Shown here: positions 7,602 to 15,096 of the stretch, one piece after another
Numbering within the stretch: position 1 is the stretch's first letter
Layout of the letters: every line of letters starts with the position of its first letter
Assembly (NCBI GenBank): GCA_027623845.1
Contig: JAQBUJ010000003.1
Location: 1 to 20,064 of the forward strand
Source of the DNA: Pseudomonadota bacterium
GTDB taxonomy: Bacteria; Pseudomonadota; Alphaproteobacteria; Thalassobaculales; Thalassobaculaceae
Reading direction: 5' to 3'
DNA length: 20,064 nt
Notes under the pieces: generated by a model
Database searches by the model: none
Told to the model about the DNA's origin: nothing
The model's input: the letters and a program-made list of their open reading frames with translations, nothing else
Position numbers and translations under genes: made by a program

Positions 7602-9239
7602 TCATGCCGCGCGGCTATCCTCGCGCCGCAAGGCCCATCTTATCGTGATTTCCCCGGTCTCGCGAACACCGTCCAACGGCGTGGAGATCACAATTTGCTC
7701 AGAGCGTTGTTTGCTCTCGGTCCCGAAATAGATGCTCTCGTTCAAGCTGAGGCCGCTATCGGTGCGCATGCGCCATCCGCCGCCGCCTGGAAGCCGCAGC
7801 AGGGCCGAGGCGCCGCTTTGGATCACTGACGCCTGAACCCGGGGGTGAAGGTGGAAACGAATGGTCGCGGTGATCGGTAGCACGCCTGGGTCGCCGGTGT
7901 AGACCAACCGGTCCTCGCCGCGAAGATCGTCACCAGCCGCCGAAAGAAACAGCCGCCGGTGATGCACGAGGCCAAATTTCTCCCGATATCCGTCATGCTC
8001 CGCCTCCAGCAGGGTGGCGCCGTCGGCTTGACTTCTCTCGCATCTCACTGTCGTCGAGCGCAGGCCGGGTTGGCCGTCAGAGGCGACGTCGGCGACATTG
8101 TGGTCATCGATGACCAGCATCGAATGCGCCGCCGAAGCGCGCAGCGGCCCTTGCCAACGCAAATCTCCGATGCTGGTGCCGCAATTCACGATCAGTCGTT
8201 GCTTGCCGGAACTGAGTTCGAAAGCCAACGGGCCTGCATGCGCACTTGCTTCCAGCGAGGCCGGGGAGCCGGTGTCGACGATGACGCAGCTGCGCCCGCC
8301 GGTCAGTCGATGAAAGCCGGTATCGGGCGCCTCGGTCGCTGTCTTGCGCCGCGACTCGGATCGGGCAATCAGGTTTTCCAGTAGCGCCGAAGAACCCTCC
8401 GCCGTCTGGTTGAACAACGAAAGCTTGCCATCGCCATGACGCCACATGCGAAGCACCGAGGTCATCCGGTCGATGGCGCCGTCCAATGTCGCCGGCGTCT
8501 GGCGGCCCCGAGCCCGAAAAGCGCCACGGATGTCGATCAGCGCCATCAACGCTTCACAATGGCGGGCCGGTGATCGCGAGACGTGGCCGCCATCCGGGTT
8601 GATCTGGGCGCCGGTTTCACGCTCCAGAACCCGCTCGGCCTGCTCCATTCGGTCATCACCGGTACCCAGCGTGACGCTGGAGATTGTTAACCCAGCGAGG
8701 GCGTGGAGCTGGCGAACGCCTTTCGGAGCGGCATCCAAATCGCGCGCCAGATGCCGTGCTTGGCGCGAAATGCTGGCCATCACGCGCTCTCGAAACGCGT
8801 CATTCGCCGCCTCGCAGAAAATATCGTAGGTACCCAGCCAGATGGCCAGCCGGGCGCCGAGAATATCGGGCCGCCAGGCGATCGGATGCCAGTTATCATG
8901 CGCGTCGATCCAACGCGTGACCAAGGTTCTGGCCGTGGAACGCGCCGCCTCGCCGCCAAAGTCGCGCAAGTCGCGTAGCCAAGTGAAACCGTGCAGATAT
9001 TCCGCGTGAAACGGTATGTCGGGCATCCGCTTCCACGGCGCATCGGTATCGGTGATCGAGGCGCCGGGGATGGAAATGACACCCTCGACGATGGCCCGAC
9101 CACGCGCAGCGTCGCCGGGCCAAGCGTCGTTGGTTGGAACAATGATTTGGCTGTGTTTGTCTTGATTTAGCCGCCAGTCGGAAACCGGCGAGCGGAAATA
9201 GAGTTCCCGTAGCGAGCGGAATGGGCCGCTACTTGGCAT
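7602..9239 (-). CDS. Heparinase II/III-family protein
   Basis: This 545-residue protein has the two-part architecture of the family: an N-terminal helical toroid with HGFTWLRDLRDFGG, then WHPIAWRPDILGARLAIWL, then GGHVSRSPARH and WRHGDGKLSLFN, followed from about residue 300 by a C-terminal beta-sandwich (heparinase_II_III domain, GGRSCVIVDTGSP onward). Family members are polysaccharide lyases, but the alphaproteobacterial version found beside rsmB has no proven substrate, and I cannot assign the catalytic His/Tyr by eye. No signal peptide is visible, so as predicted it is cytoplasmic, which is odd for a polysaccharide lyase. ATG 9239 lies two bases after the rpe stop, so the genes are coupled. 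In related genomes, as I recall them, purH often follows; here the WbpL-type module does. Confidence 0.85.
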   Translation of the reverse strand: MPSSGPFRSLRELYFRSPVSDWRLNQDKHSQIIVPTNDAWPGDAARGRAIVEGVISIPGASITDTDAPWKRMPDIPFHAEYLHGFTWLRDLRDFGGEAARSTARTLVTRWIDAHDNWHPIAWRPDILGARLAIWLGTYDIFCEAANDAFRERVMASISRQARHLARDLDAAPKGVRQLHALAGLTISSVTLGTGDDRMEQAERVLERETGAQINPDGGHVSRSPARHCEALMALIDIRGAFRARGRQTPATLDGAIDRMTSVLRMWRHGDGKLSLFNQTAEGSSALLENLIARSESRRKTATEAPDTGFHRLTGGRSCVIVDTGSPASLEASAHAGPLAFELSSGKQRLIVNCGTSIGDLRWQGPLRASAAHSMLVIDDHNVADVASDGQPGLRSTTVRCERSQADGATLLEAEHDGYREKFGLVHHRRLFLSAAGDDLRGEDRLVYTGDPGVLPITATIRFHLHPRVQASVIQSGASALLRLPGGGGWRMRTDSGLSLNESIYFGTESKQRSEQIVISTPLDGVRETGEITIRWALRREDSRAA

Positions 9240-9241
9240 GC

Positions 9242-9904
9242 TCAGGGGTTCCGCAATCGCGCGATGTTTTTGGCGTAGGAGCCCTCGGCGCCGCGGAAAA
9301 CCGACGTGCCGGCGACCAGAACGTCGGCGCCTGCTGTGATGGCGAGCGCGGCGGTTTCCGGCTTAATTCCACCATCAACCGAAAGATCGATCGGTCGCCC
9401 GGATGCGTCTATTCGCTGGCGAACCGCCGATATTTTGGCCAATTGGCTTTCGATAAAGGCCTGACCACCAAAGCCCGGATTGACGGTCATCACCAAAACC
9501 ATGTCCAGCAAGTCGAGCAGATTGTCCAATATTTCAACCGGCGTGCCGGGATTTAACGCCACTCCGGCTTTCTTGCCGGCCTTGGCAATCTGCTGCAGGG
9601 TGCCATGAATATGGGCGCCGGCTTCGGGATGCACGGTGATGATATCGGCCCCGGCGGCGGCGAAATCGGCGATATAGGGATCGACCGGACCAATCATCAA
9701 ATGCACGTCGAAGGGCAGGTCACTGTGGCCGCGCATAGCCTTGATCACGTCCGGCCCGAAAGACAGATTGGGCACGAAATGACCATCCATCACATCGAGA
9801 TGGATGTAATCGGCGCCGGCGTCGGTGACCGCCCGGACTTCAGCGCCCAGACAAGCGAAATCAGCGGCGAGAATAGAGGGGGCGATACGGATCGATTGTT
9901 GCAT
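9242..9904 (-). CDS. rpe: Ribulose-phosphate 3-epimerase
   Basis: This cytoplasmic TIM-barrel enzyme of 220 residues interconverts ribulose-5-phosphate and xylulose-5-phosphate in the pentose phosphate pathway (and the Calvin cycle, where present). Signature segments are IAPSILAADFACLG (7-20), HLDVMDGHFVPN with catalytic Asp37, DVHLMI with His68, VNPGFGGQ and SVDGGI with catalytic Asp177. Length and ends are normal. The start at ATG 9904 has no clear ribosome site, but no alternative start is in frame upstream. It lies 64 bases after the rsmB stop and two bases before the heparinase gene, as part of a leftward operon. Confidence 0.97.
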   Translation of the reverse strand: MQQSIRIAPSILAADFACLGAEVRAVTDAGADYIHLDVMDGHFVPNLSFGPDVIKAMRGHSDLPFDVHLMIGPVDPYIADFAAAGADIITVHPEAGAHIHGTLQQIAKAGKKAGVALNPGTPVEILDNLLDLLDMVLVMTVNPGFGGQAFIESQLAKISAVRQRIDASGRPIDLSVDGGIKPETAALAITAGADVLVAGTSVFRGAEGSYAKNIARLRNP

Positions 9905-9968
9905 ATTGAGTGCAGGTATCAGGTTGCGTCGGCGCCCGCAAGCGCTCGGTTGGTTGGCTTGCCCATGG

Positions 9969-11264
9969 TTATTCGCGGATCAGTCGGACGGCGAAGAAAC
10001 CGTCGAGGCCGCCTCGCTCGCCAAGATGGAAAGGGAGGGTCCTGACCTCTCCGGCATCGGTGATCGCTTCAGCCAATCCACCGATCTCCTCGGGGCGAAT
10101 CGGGTCTCTTTTTACCGGTGCTCCGGTGGCCAGGAATGCTTCGATCCGCCGCTCGCCCTCTTCGGGTTGTAGCGAGCAGGTGCAAAACACGATCCGCCCG
10201 CCCGGCTTTACCATCTCGATGGCGCTCGCCAGCAAGCGGTCCTGAAGCGCGCCAAGTTTGGGCAGATCTCCGGAAACCTTGGAGTGCAGGATATCCGGGT
10301 GACGTCGAATGGTTCCGGTCGACGTGCAGGGAGGATCCAGCAGCACGGCGTCGAAGGGCTCGCTCGGTCGCCAGGTCGTGGCGTCGGCGACCAAGGTTTC
10401 TGCCTCCAGACCTAGACGGGCAAGATTTCGCTGGAGCCGTCCGAGACGTGGTTCCGATCGATCGATCGCGGTTACCTGGGCGCCGGCAACGATCAGTTGC
10501 GCGGTCTTGCCGCCGGGCGCCGCACACAGTTCGAGCACGCGCTTGCCAGCGATATCGCCCAGGAGTTGAGCCGGTATCGCCGCCGCCGCGTCCTGGACCC
10601 ACCAAGCGCCCTCGGTAAAGCCAGGCATCGCGTTGATCGGTCCATCGAAGGCGCGGCGCAGGGATCCTGTCGCCAACACAGTAGCGCCGAGTTTCTTGGC
10701 CCATTCCTCAGGGTTGTTCTTGACCGAGATATCGAGGCTGGGTTCACGCAACGAGGCTGCCGCGATGCGTTCCGCGACTTCCGGTCCGAAAGCATCGGCC
10801 CAACCGGCCAGCATCCATTCGGGCACGTTTCGGGTTTCCGGGATTTGCGCCAACATCGTCTTGCCTTCGCGTGACAGGCGTCGCAACACCGCGTTAGACA
10901 GCCCTTTGAATTTGGCAAGTTTTCGTGACTCGACAAGGGTCACGGCGCTGTCGACGCTGGCATGCGGCGCCACGCCAAGGAAAAGCATTTCAGCGGTCGC
11001 CATGCGGAGGATGTCACGGACTGCTTCTCCTGCCTTGGGCAGAGGTTTTTCCAGGCAATTATCGATCATTACGTCGATCTGGCCGAGCCGGCGTAAGGTG
11101 GTTGCCGCGATCAACCGTGCAAAACCCTTGTCCCGCGTCGGAAGACGGCGGAACCCATCATGAATAGCCATCGCGTCGTCGAATGATTTCCCCCGCGCCA
11201 GGACCGAGCGCAGAATATCAAACGCAACGCTACGAGCCGCAGAAACATTTAGCGTATGGTTCAT
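9969..11264 (-). CDS. rsmB: 16S rRNA (cytosine-C5)-methyltransferase RsmB/Sun
   Basis: This 431-residue S-adenosylmethionine-dependent enzyme methylates a cytosine of 16S rRNA (C967 in E. coli). The N-terminal 140 residues form a NusB-like RNA-binding domain (RSVAFDILRSVLARGKSFDD ... NAVLRRLSREGK). The C-terminal half is the Rossmann methyltransferase, with the SAM motif LELCAAPGGKTAQL, then DPPCTSTGTIRRHPD carrying one catalytic Cys and CTCSLQPEEGE carrying the other. I prefer ATG 11264 (MNHTLNVSAAR); an in-frame ATG at 11291 would add nine residues, and neither has a strong ribosome site. It heads the leftward run and diverges from the SdhAF4 gene, with about 130 bases between. Confidence 0.95.
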   Translation of the reverse strand: MNHTLNVSAARSVAFDILRSVLARGKSFDDAMAIHDGFRRLPTRDKGFARLIAATTLRRLGQIDVMIDNCLEKPLPKAGEAVRDILRMATAEMLFLGVAPHASVDSAVTLVESRKLAKFKGLSNAVLRRLSREGKTMLAQIPETRNVPEWMLAGWADAFGPEVAERIAAASLREPSLDISVKNNPEEWAKKLGATVLATGSLRRAFDGPINAMPGFTEGAWWVQDAAAAIPAQLLGDIAGKRVLELCAAPGGKTAQLIVAGAQVTAIDRSEPRLGRLQRNLARLGLEAETLVADATTWRPSEPFDAVLLDPPCTSTGTIRRHPDILHSKVSGDLPKLGALQDRLLASAIEMVKPGGRIVFCTCSLQPEEGERRIEAFLATGAPVKRDPIRPEEIGGLAEAITDAGEVRTLPFHLGERGGLDGFFAVRLIRE

Positions 11265-11396
11265 AAAAGCACCGATACCCGGCGACGGCATAGGGGGGCA
11301 AGGTCAAATCGCGTGATATTTCGGAATGACTGGCGTGAAGTGGCGGCATGAACGGACTGGGTTGCCCAGGGCGTTGCTTGACGCCATAGTTTGAAA

Positions 11397-11624
11397 ATGA
11401 CTGACAAGACCCGAACCTTTGCCGCAACGGTAGTGCGCGAGACGACGCTAAAGCCGCCTCGAAATGGCGCCGAAACATCGGCTGAGTCGGCCGTGGTAAT
11501 TCCAGCGGTTCTTGATCCGCGCGCCGACGGCAAAGATCTGTCGACGGAATTCGGCGGCTATAAGGGACCCGAGCCAACCCGTTTTGGCGATTGGGAACAC
11601 AAGGGGCGCTGCACCGACTTTTGA
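11397..11624 (+). CDS. Succinate dehydrogenase assembly factor 4 (DUF1674)
   Basis: This 75-residue protein consists of a disordered, variable N-terminus and the DUF1674 signature at the very C-terminus: EFGGYKGPEPTRFGDWEHKG followed by RCTDF. SdhAF4 proteins bind flavinylated SdhA and help it assemble with SdhB; this is known for the mitochondrial and some bacterial members. The start is ATG 11397; a TTG six bases upstream is in the same frame. No strong ribosome site is visible, so the start is open. The gene stands alone here, with no sdh genes within the window. Its stop is only 13 bases from the convergent stop of the transporter gene. Confidence 0.9.
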   Translation: MTDKTRTFAATVVRETTLKPPRNGAETSAESAVVIPAVLDPRADGKDLSTEFGGYKGPEPTRFGDWEHKGRCTDF

Positions 11625-11637
11625 CGGTCGATGTCGT

Positions 11638-13152
11638 TCAACGCCGCGCCTTGCTCCATAGCAGCTTAGCCAACGGCAACAGGATCAAGATGATTGCGAT
11701 GACGGTGATCGGGCCGGCAATCGGACGGGTGAAGAAAATGCTGAAATCACCGTCGGACAGCAACAGCGATTGTCGCAGCTTCGGCTCGGCGATCGGGCCA
11801 AGAACGACGGCGAGAACCGCTGGCGCCAACGGATAATCCAAAACCCTCAGAAGATAGGCGCCGAGCCCGAACAACACCATCAGCCAGACATCGAACATGT
11901 TCTGATAGGCCGCATAGGTGCCGACGATCGACAGCACGAAGATCAGCGGCGCCAGAATGGTGAACGGCATCCGCAGCATCCAGAGGAACACCGGGATGAA
12001 CGCCAGGTTCACCACCAGCGCGATGACGTTGGAGATATAGAAAGAGCCGATCAGCGGCCAGACGAAGTCCGGCTGCTCGGTAAAAAGCAGGGGGCCGGGC
12101 TGCAATCCCCAGATCACCATGCCGGCCAACAATACCGCCGTGGTCGGGGAGCCCGGGATGCCCAAGGTCATCATTGGCAACATGGCGCCGGTCGAGGCGG
12201 CGTTATTGGCCGATTCCGGTGCTGCAACGCCATCGACCTCGCCCTTGCCGAAGCGTTCAGGGCGTCGGGAAACCATTTTGGCCACGCCATAAGCCATCAG
12301 CGAGCCCGGTGTGGCGCCGGCAGCGGGTAGAATGCCGACGAAAAACCCGAGCGTGGAGCCGATGGCCGTGCCTTTCCAGGCAGCGGGGAACGCACGGATT
12401 TCCCGCAGGATCGTCTTGGGGCTCATTTTCGTCTCGGTCATCGCCGTATTGTCTTTTGCGGCGTTGATGGTCCACAGCATCTCGCCGATGCCGTAGACGC
12501 CGATGGCCAGGACCAGGAAGCGGATGCCGTGCGAAAACCCGGTGATTTCGAAGAAAATAAGCCGGGGCTCGCCGGAAATTATGTCGAAGCCGACGGTCGC
12601 CAGGACCAAGCCGAAACAGATGGAGAAGATCGTTTTGGGAATATCATCGCCGCCCAGGCCAACGAAAGTGGCGAAAGCCAGTAACATCAAAGCGAAGACC
12701 TCGGGATTACCGAAGTCGAGAGCGATCGACGCCAGCGCCGGCGCAAAGCCGGTGAACAGGAGATTGGCGACGGTGCCGCCGATGAAGGACGCGATCGCCG
12801 CTGTGACCAGGGCTTTGTCGGCCTTACCGGCAAGCGCCAGGGGGCGACCGTCGAAGGTGGTGGCGACCGCCGTCGAGGCGCCGGGAATGCCGAGCGTGAT
12901 CGAACTGATTGCGCCGCCATACATGGCGCCATAGTAGATCGCCGCCAGAAAGATCATTGGCGAGGTGGCGGATCCGGATATGTCCTGAATGACGAAGGTG
13001 AAGGGTAGCAGGATCGCCACGCCATTGACCGAGCCCAGGCCCGGCATGGCGCCAACGAACAAACCGACCACAACCCCAAGGAACGCCAGACCAAGATTGA
13101 AGGGCTGTAGGGCCTGTAACATGCCATCGGCTAATGAGACGAGAATGTCCAT
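11638..13152 (-). CDS. tctA: Tripartite tricarboxylate transporter, large permease subunit (TctA)
   Basis: This 504-residue inner-membrane protein has about 11-12 hydrophobic segments. The diagnostic loop GAMPGLGSVNGVAILLPFTF is near residue 33, a related second repeat (FFVGILPAAGATPGSLMAYG) occurs mid-protein, and STGAMLPMMTLGIPGSPTTA follows. TctA is the main channel subunit, driven by an ion gradient, working with the small subunit TctB and the periplasmic binding protein TctC. ATG 13152 has AGG six bases upstream. It is the last gene of the tctC-tctB-tctA operon, 78 bases after tctB. The name reflects the family; the substrate here need not be a tricarboxylate. Confidence 0.95.
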   Translation of the reverse strand: MDILVSLADGMLQALQPFNLGLAFLGVVVGLFVGAMPGLGSVNGVAILLPFTFVIQDISGSATSPMIFLAAIYYGAMYGGAISSITLGIPGASTAVATTFDGRPLALAGKADKALVTAAIASFIGGTVANLLFTGFAPALASIALDFGNPEVFALMLLAFATFVGLGGDDIPKTIFSICFGLVLATVGFDIISGEPRLIFFEITGFSHGIRFLVLAIGVYGIGEMLWTINAAKDNTAMTETKMSPKTILREIRAFPAAWKGTAIGSTLGFFVGILPAAGATPGSLMAYGVAKMVSRRPERFGKGEVDGVAAPESANNAASTGAMLPMMTLGIPGSPTTAVLLAGMVIWGLQPGPLLFTEQPDFVWPLIGSFYISNVIALVVNLAFIPVFLWMLRMPFTILAPLIFVLSIVGTYAAYQNMFDVWLMVLFGLGAYLLRVLDYPLAPAVLAVVLGPIAEPKLRQSLLLSDGDFSIFFTRPIAGPITVIAIILILLPLAKLLWSKARR

Positions 13153-13230
13153 GTCAGACCTGTTCCGATTTCCTGATCGATCGTTTTGGATGATCGCGCT
13201 GCATCGCTGGTTCCGGCTTGGTTACGATGG

Positions 13231-13761
13231 TCAAAGAAAAATGTCGTAAAGGGGAATGAATAAGGGTTCCAGATAGCCCTTCGGCAGGACGATGCGCATG
13301 GCCACGTCGAAGAAGAAAAAACTGAACACCGGAACGGCAACCGCGATGGCGACGGTGCGCGGGATCGAATGATGGCCGAGGAACCGCAGGTAATAGACGA
13401 AGAAAACAACCATCGCGCCGTAAACGCCAATCACGTGAATCAACGCGAGAAAGACGATCAAGCTGCCACCAACGCGCAGCAACATGCGTTTGGCGTGTTG
13501 GCTCAGATAGGGTTGGTCGGATTGTGATGGTGGGGTTTTGCCGCGCCACCAATTAAAGCCGGTCCACAAACAACTGATCAGCATTATCAGGGATAGCCAG
13601 AATGGCCAAAAGCCGCTGCCTGGTCCTTCGCCCTCGATCATGCCGATATTGGCGAACCGAACGGAATCCGGATCCCAGGATGGCCCTTCGCCGCTTTTCC
13701 ACATTAAATAGATCGAGAGGAGCCCCAGGAGAACAGCCGTGACGATTTCCGCTCGCCGCAT
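13231..13761 (-). CDS. tctB: Tripartite tricarboxylate transporter, small permease subunit (TctB)
   Basis: This 176-residue membrane protein has four hydrophobic segments (about 7-22, 50-67, 95-120 and 135-152), the standard TctB topology. The segment GPGSGFWPFWLSLIMLISCL is a typical TctB feature after the first loop. It would form the membrane complex with TctA. The gene starts at ATG 13761 and is placed between tctC (41 bases upstream) and tctA (78 bases downstream), the canonical order. It is poorly conserved in sequence, so the call rests on length, topology and position. Confidence 0.88.
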   Translation of the reverse strand: MRRAEIVTAVLLGLLSIYLMWKSGEGPSWDPDSVRFANIGMIEGEGPGSGFWPFWLSLIMLISCLWTGFNWWRGKTPPSQSDQPYLSQHAKRMLLRVGGSLIVFLALIHVIGVYGAMVVFFVYYLRFLGHHSIPRTVAIAVAVPVFSFFFFDVAMRIVLPKGYLEPLFIPLYDIFL

Positions 13762-13802
13762 GACCCGGAGCCCCTCTCGTTTCTGCTTCAGTTACTCGGG
13801 GC

Positions 13803-14780
13803 CTATTTAATGGCGCCGGATGCCTTCAAGATCTTAGTGTGACGCTCGCGTTGCACGCCCCAATAAGACTTGAGCGGGGCGCCAGCCAGGAAATCACCCA
13901 TCAGTGACTTCTTGGATTTGTAGGTTTGCCAAGCTTTCGAGTTGTAGACTTTGGTGAACAGCGCCGTGTAATAGGCCAACGCGTCTTTCGACATGCCCGG
14001 CGCGCCAACCACGGCCCGCTGCATGAAGTAGGAGAAATTGCCGCCCTTTTCCTTCAGGGTGGGTACATCCGGGAACATCGGCAGCCGTTCGTCGGTAAAG
14101 GCAACCAGCGGTATCACACTGCCGGCTTCGTAAAAGCCGAGTGCCTCGGACGGGTTGTTGACCGAAGAGGTGATCTGCTGGCCGGCCAGATCCTTGGCCA
14201 CCGCCCCGCCGCCCTTATAGGGGATGTACTTGATCTTCAGGCCATAGGCATTGTTCAGATGGTCGGTGATGATGTTGTCCTCGGAATTTTTGCCGGTACC
14301 GCCCATCACCCATTTCTTACCGCGCTTCTTGGCTTCGGCGAGGAACTGCTCGAAGGTGGTGATGCCGGTATCCTTGTGCACCCAAAGCAGGAACGTGTCC
14401 TCGGCCATACGACCGACCGGCGCAAACTTGAGGATGTCGACCTTGAGGCCGGGTTGGCGCAGCGGCGTGGTGAAGAACGAGTTCAGGGTCACCATAATCG
14501 TATGGTTCGGATCATTGGCGCTATTCATATGGACCAGCGCCTCGGCCCCGGTACCGCCCGGCTTGTTGGTCGGGACCAACGGTCGCGAGGACAACCCCTC
14601 TTTCTCGACGATCGACTGCATCAGTCGGGCCATTTTGTCGGCGCCGCCGCCCTTGCCGGCCATGATCACGAAATCGATCGGTTTCGTCGGCTCAAACGCT
14701 TGAGCGCCGCCGGCTGCGGTGGTTACCGCCAGTGCGGCGAGGCCCAGTAAGGCGTTTCTTCCAAATTTCGCTGCGAACAT
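13803..14780 (-). CDS. tctC: Tripartite tricarboxylate transporter substrate-binding protein (TctC/Bug family)
   Basis: This 325-residue periplasmic solute-binding protein has a Sec signal peptide: basic KFGRN, a hydrophobic core LLGLAALAVT, and probable cleavage after GGAQA at about residue 28. The mature part begins FEPTKPIDFVIMAGKGGGAD, a Bug/TctC start, followed by VPTNKPGGTGAEALVHM and IPYKGGGAVAKDLAGQQI. Bug proteins bind small organic acids or amides; the ligand cannot be read here. ATG 14780 has GGGAGA about six bases upstream. It is the first gene of the operon; its promoter should lie in the 316 bases upstream. Confidence 0.95.
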   Translation of the reverse strand: MFAAKFGRNALLGLAALAVTTAAGGAQAFEPTKPIDFVIMAGKGGGADKMARLMQSIVEKEGLSSRPLVPTNKPGGTGAEALVHMNSANDPNHTIMVTLNSFFTTPLRQPGLKVDILKFAPVGRMAEDTFLLWVHKDTGITTFEQFLAEAKKRGKKWVMGGTGKNSEDNIITDHLNNAYGLKIKYIPYKGGGAVAKDLAGQQITSSVNNPSEALGFYEAGSVIPLVAFTDERLPMFPDVPTLKEKGGNFSYFMQRAVVGAPGMSKDALAYYTALFTKVYNSKAWQTYKSKKSLMGDFLAGAPLKSYWGVQRERHTKILKASGAIK

Positions 14781-14860
14781 TGTCCATCTCCCTCAAGATT
14801 ATTGTTTAGTAATTTTAATCTCGCTGTATGCGTTCGGGATCTGGCCTGGATGTCGTCTAT

Positions 14861-14953
14861 TCAAATCTTCCAATGCAAACCCCAAGGGTCGAAAATCGCC
14901 GCTATTAAAGCAAGGATCGTCGCCATCGCCCCGATCGTTGAGGCGATCGTCAT
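14861..14953 (-). CDS. Possible small membrane protein (30 aa) upstream of tctC
   Basis: A 31-codon frame runs from ATG 14953 to TGA 14863-14861. The product starts MTIASTIGAMATILALIAAI and ends FDPWGLHWKI: one hydrophobic helix of about 20 residues with an aromatic, basic tail, which is a plausible single-pass membrane microprotein. The ATG overlaps the stop of an even shorter upstream frame (ATGA), and an AGGAG lies about 30 bases upstream, too far to serve it directly. There is thus no good ribosome site and the call is weak. If real, it could be a regulator of the transporter or a leader peptide. Confidence 0.22.
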   Translation of the reverse strand: MTIASTIGAMATILALIAAIFDPWGLHWKI

Positions 14954-15048
14954 GAGCTTAGCATCATAAATCTGTTGTTAGTCATCTCCTATTTGCTCTC
15001 TCGTATTCGTGAATGACAAGGGGGAGGAATGGCGTTGTAGACGCAAAG

Positions 15049-15072
15049 CGGGGCGAGAATTTTCTCGCCCCG
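15049..15072 (-). terminator. Strong hairpin downstream of fhs
   Basis: CGGGGCGAG, loop AATTTT, CTCGCCCCG: a perfect nine-base-pair stem that can extend by two A-T pairs, starting 25 bases past the fhs stop. Read leftward it is followed only by CTTTGCG, so the U-run is short; read rightward it is followed by TTTGG. It is probably the end of the fhs transcript or a 3'-end protecting hairpin, separating fhs from the tct operon. Confidence 0.7.
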
Positions 15073-15096
15073 TTTGGAACCGAAAGCGATGGTTGG

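Larger units (their letters stand above)
14781..15096. other. Intergenic region between fhs and tctC
   Basis: This 316-base gap, flanked by two leftward genes, holds the 3' end of the fhs transcript with a strong hairpin (15049-15072) and the leader of tctC. An AT-rich stretch at 14797-14820 lies close to tctC and may include part of its promoter, but no good -35/-10 pair stands out. A possible 30-codon hydrophobic ORF lies at 14861-14953. Several GATCG/CGATCG words cluster at 14915-14950 without forming a clean operator-like palindrome. No tRNA or known riboswitch was recognised. Confidence 0.6.

Noticed and set aside
13926..14750. Long frame (274 codons) opposite tctC
   Set aside because: The translation is rich in Arg, Gly and His with no recognisable motifs, and the other strand is an unambiguous TctC.
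14915..14950. Clustered GATCG/CGATCG words upstream of tctC as a possible operator
   Set aside because: They do not form a clean dyad of useful length, and CGATCG is a common word in this genome's composition.
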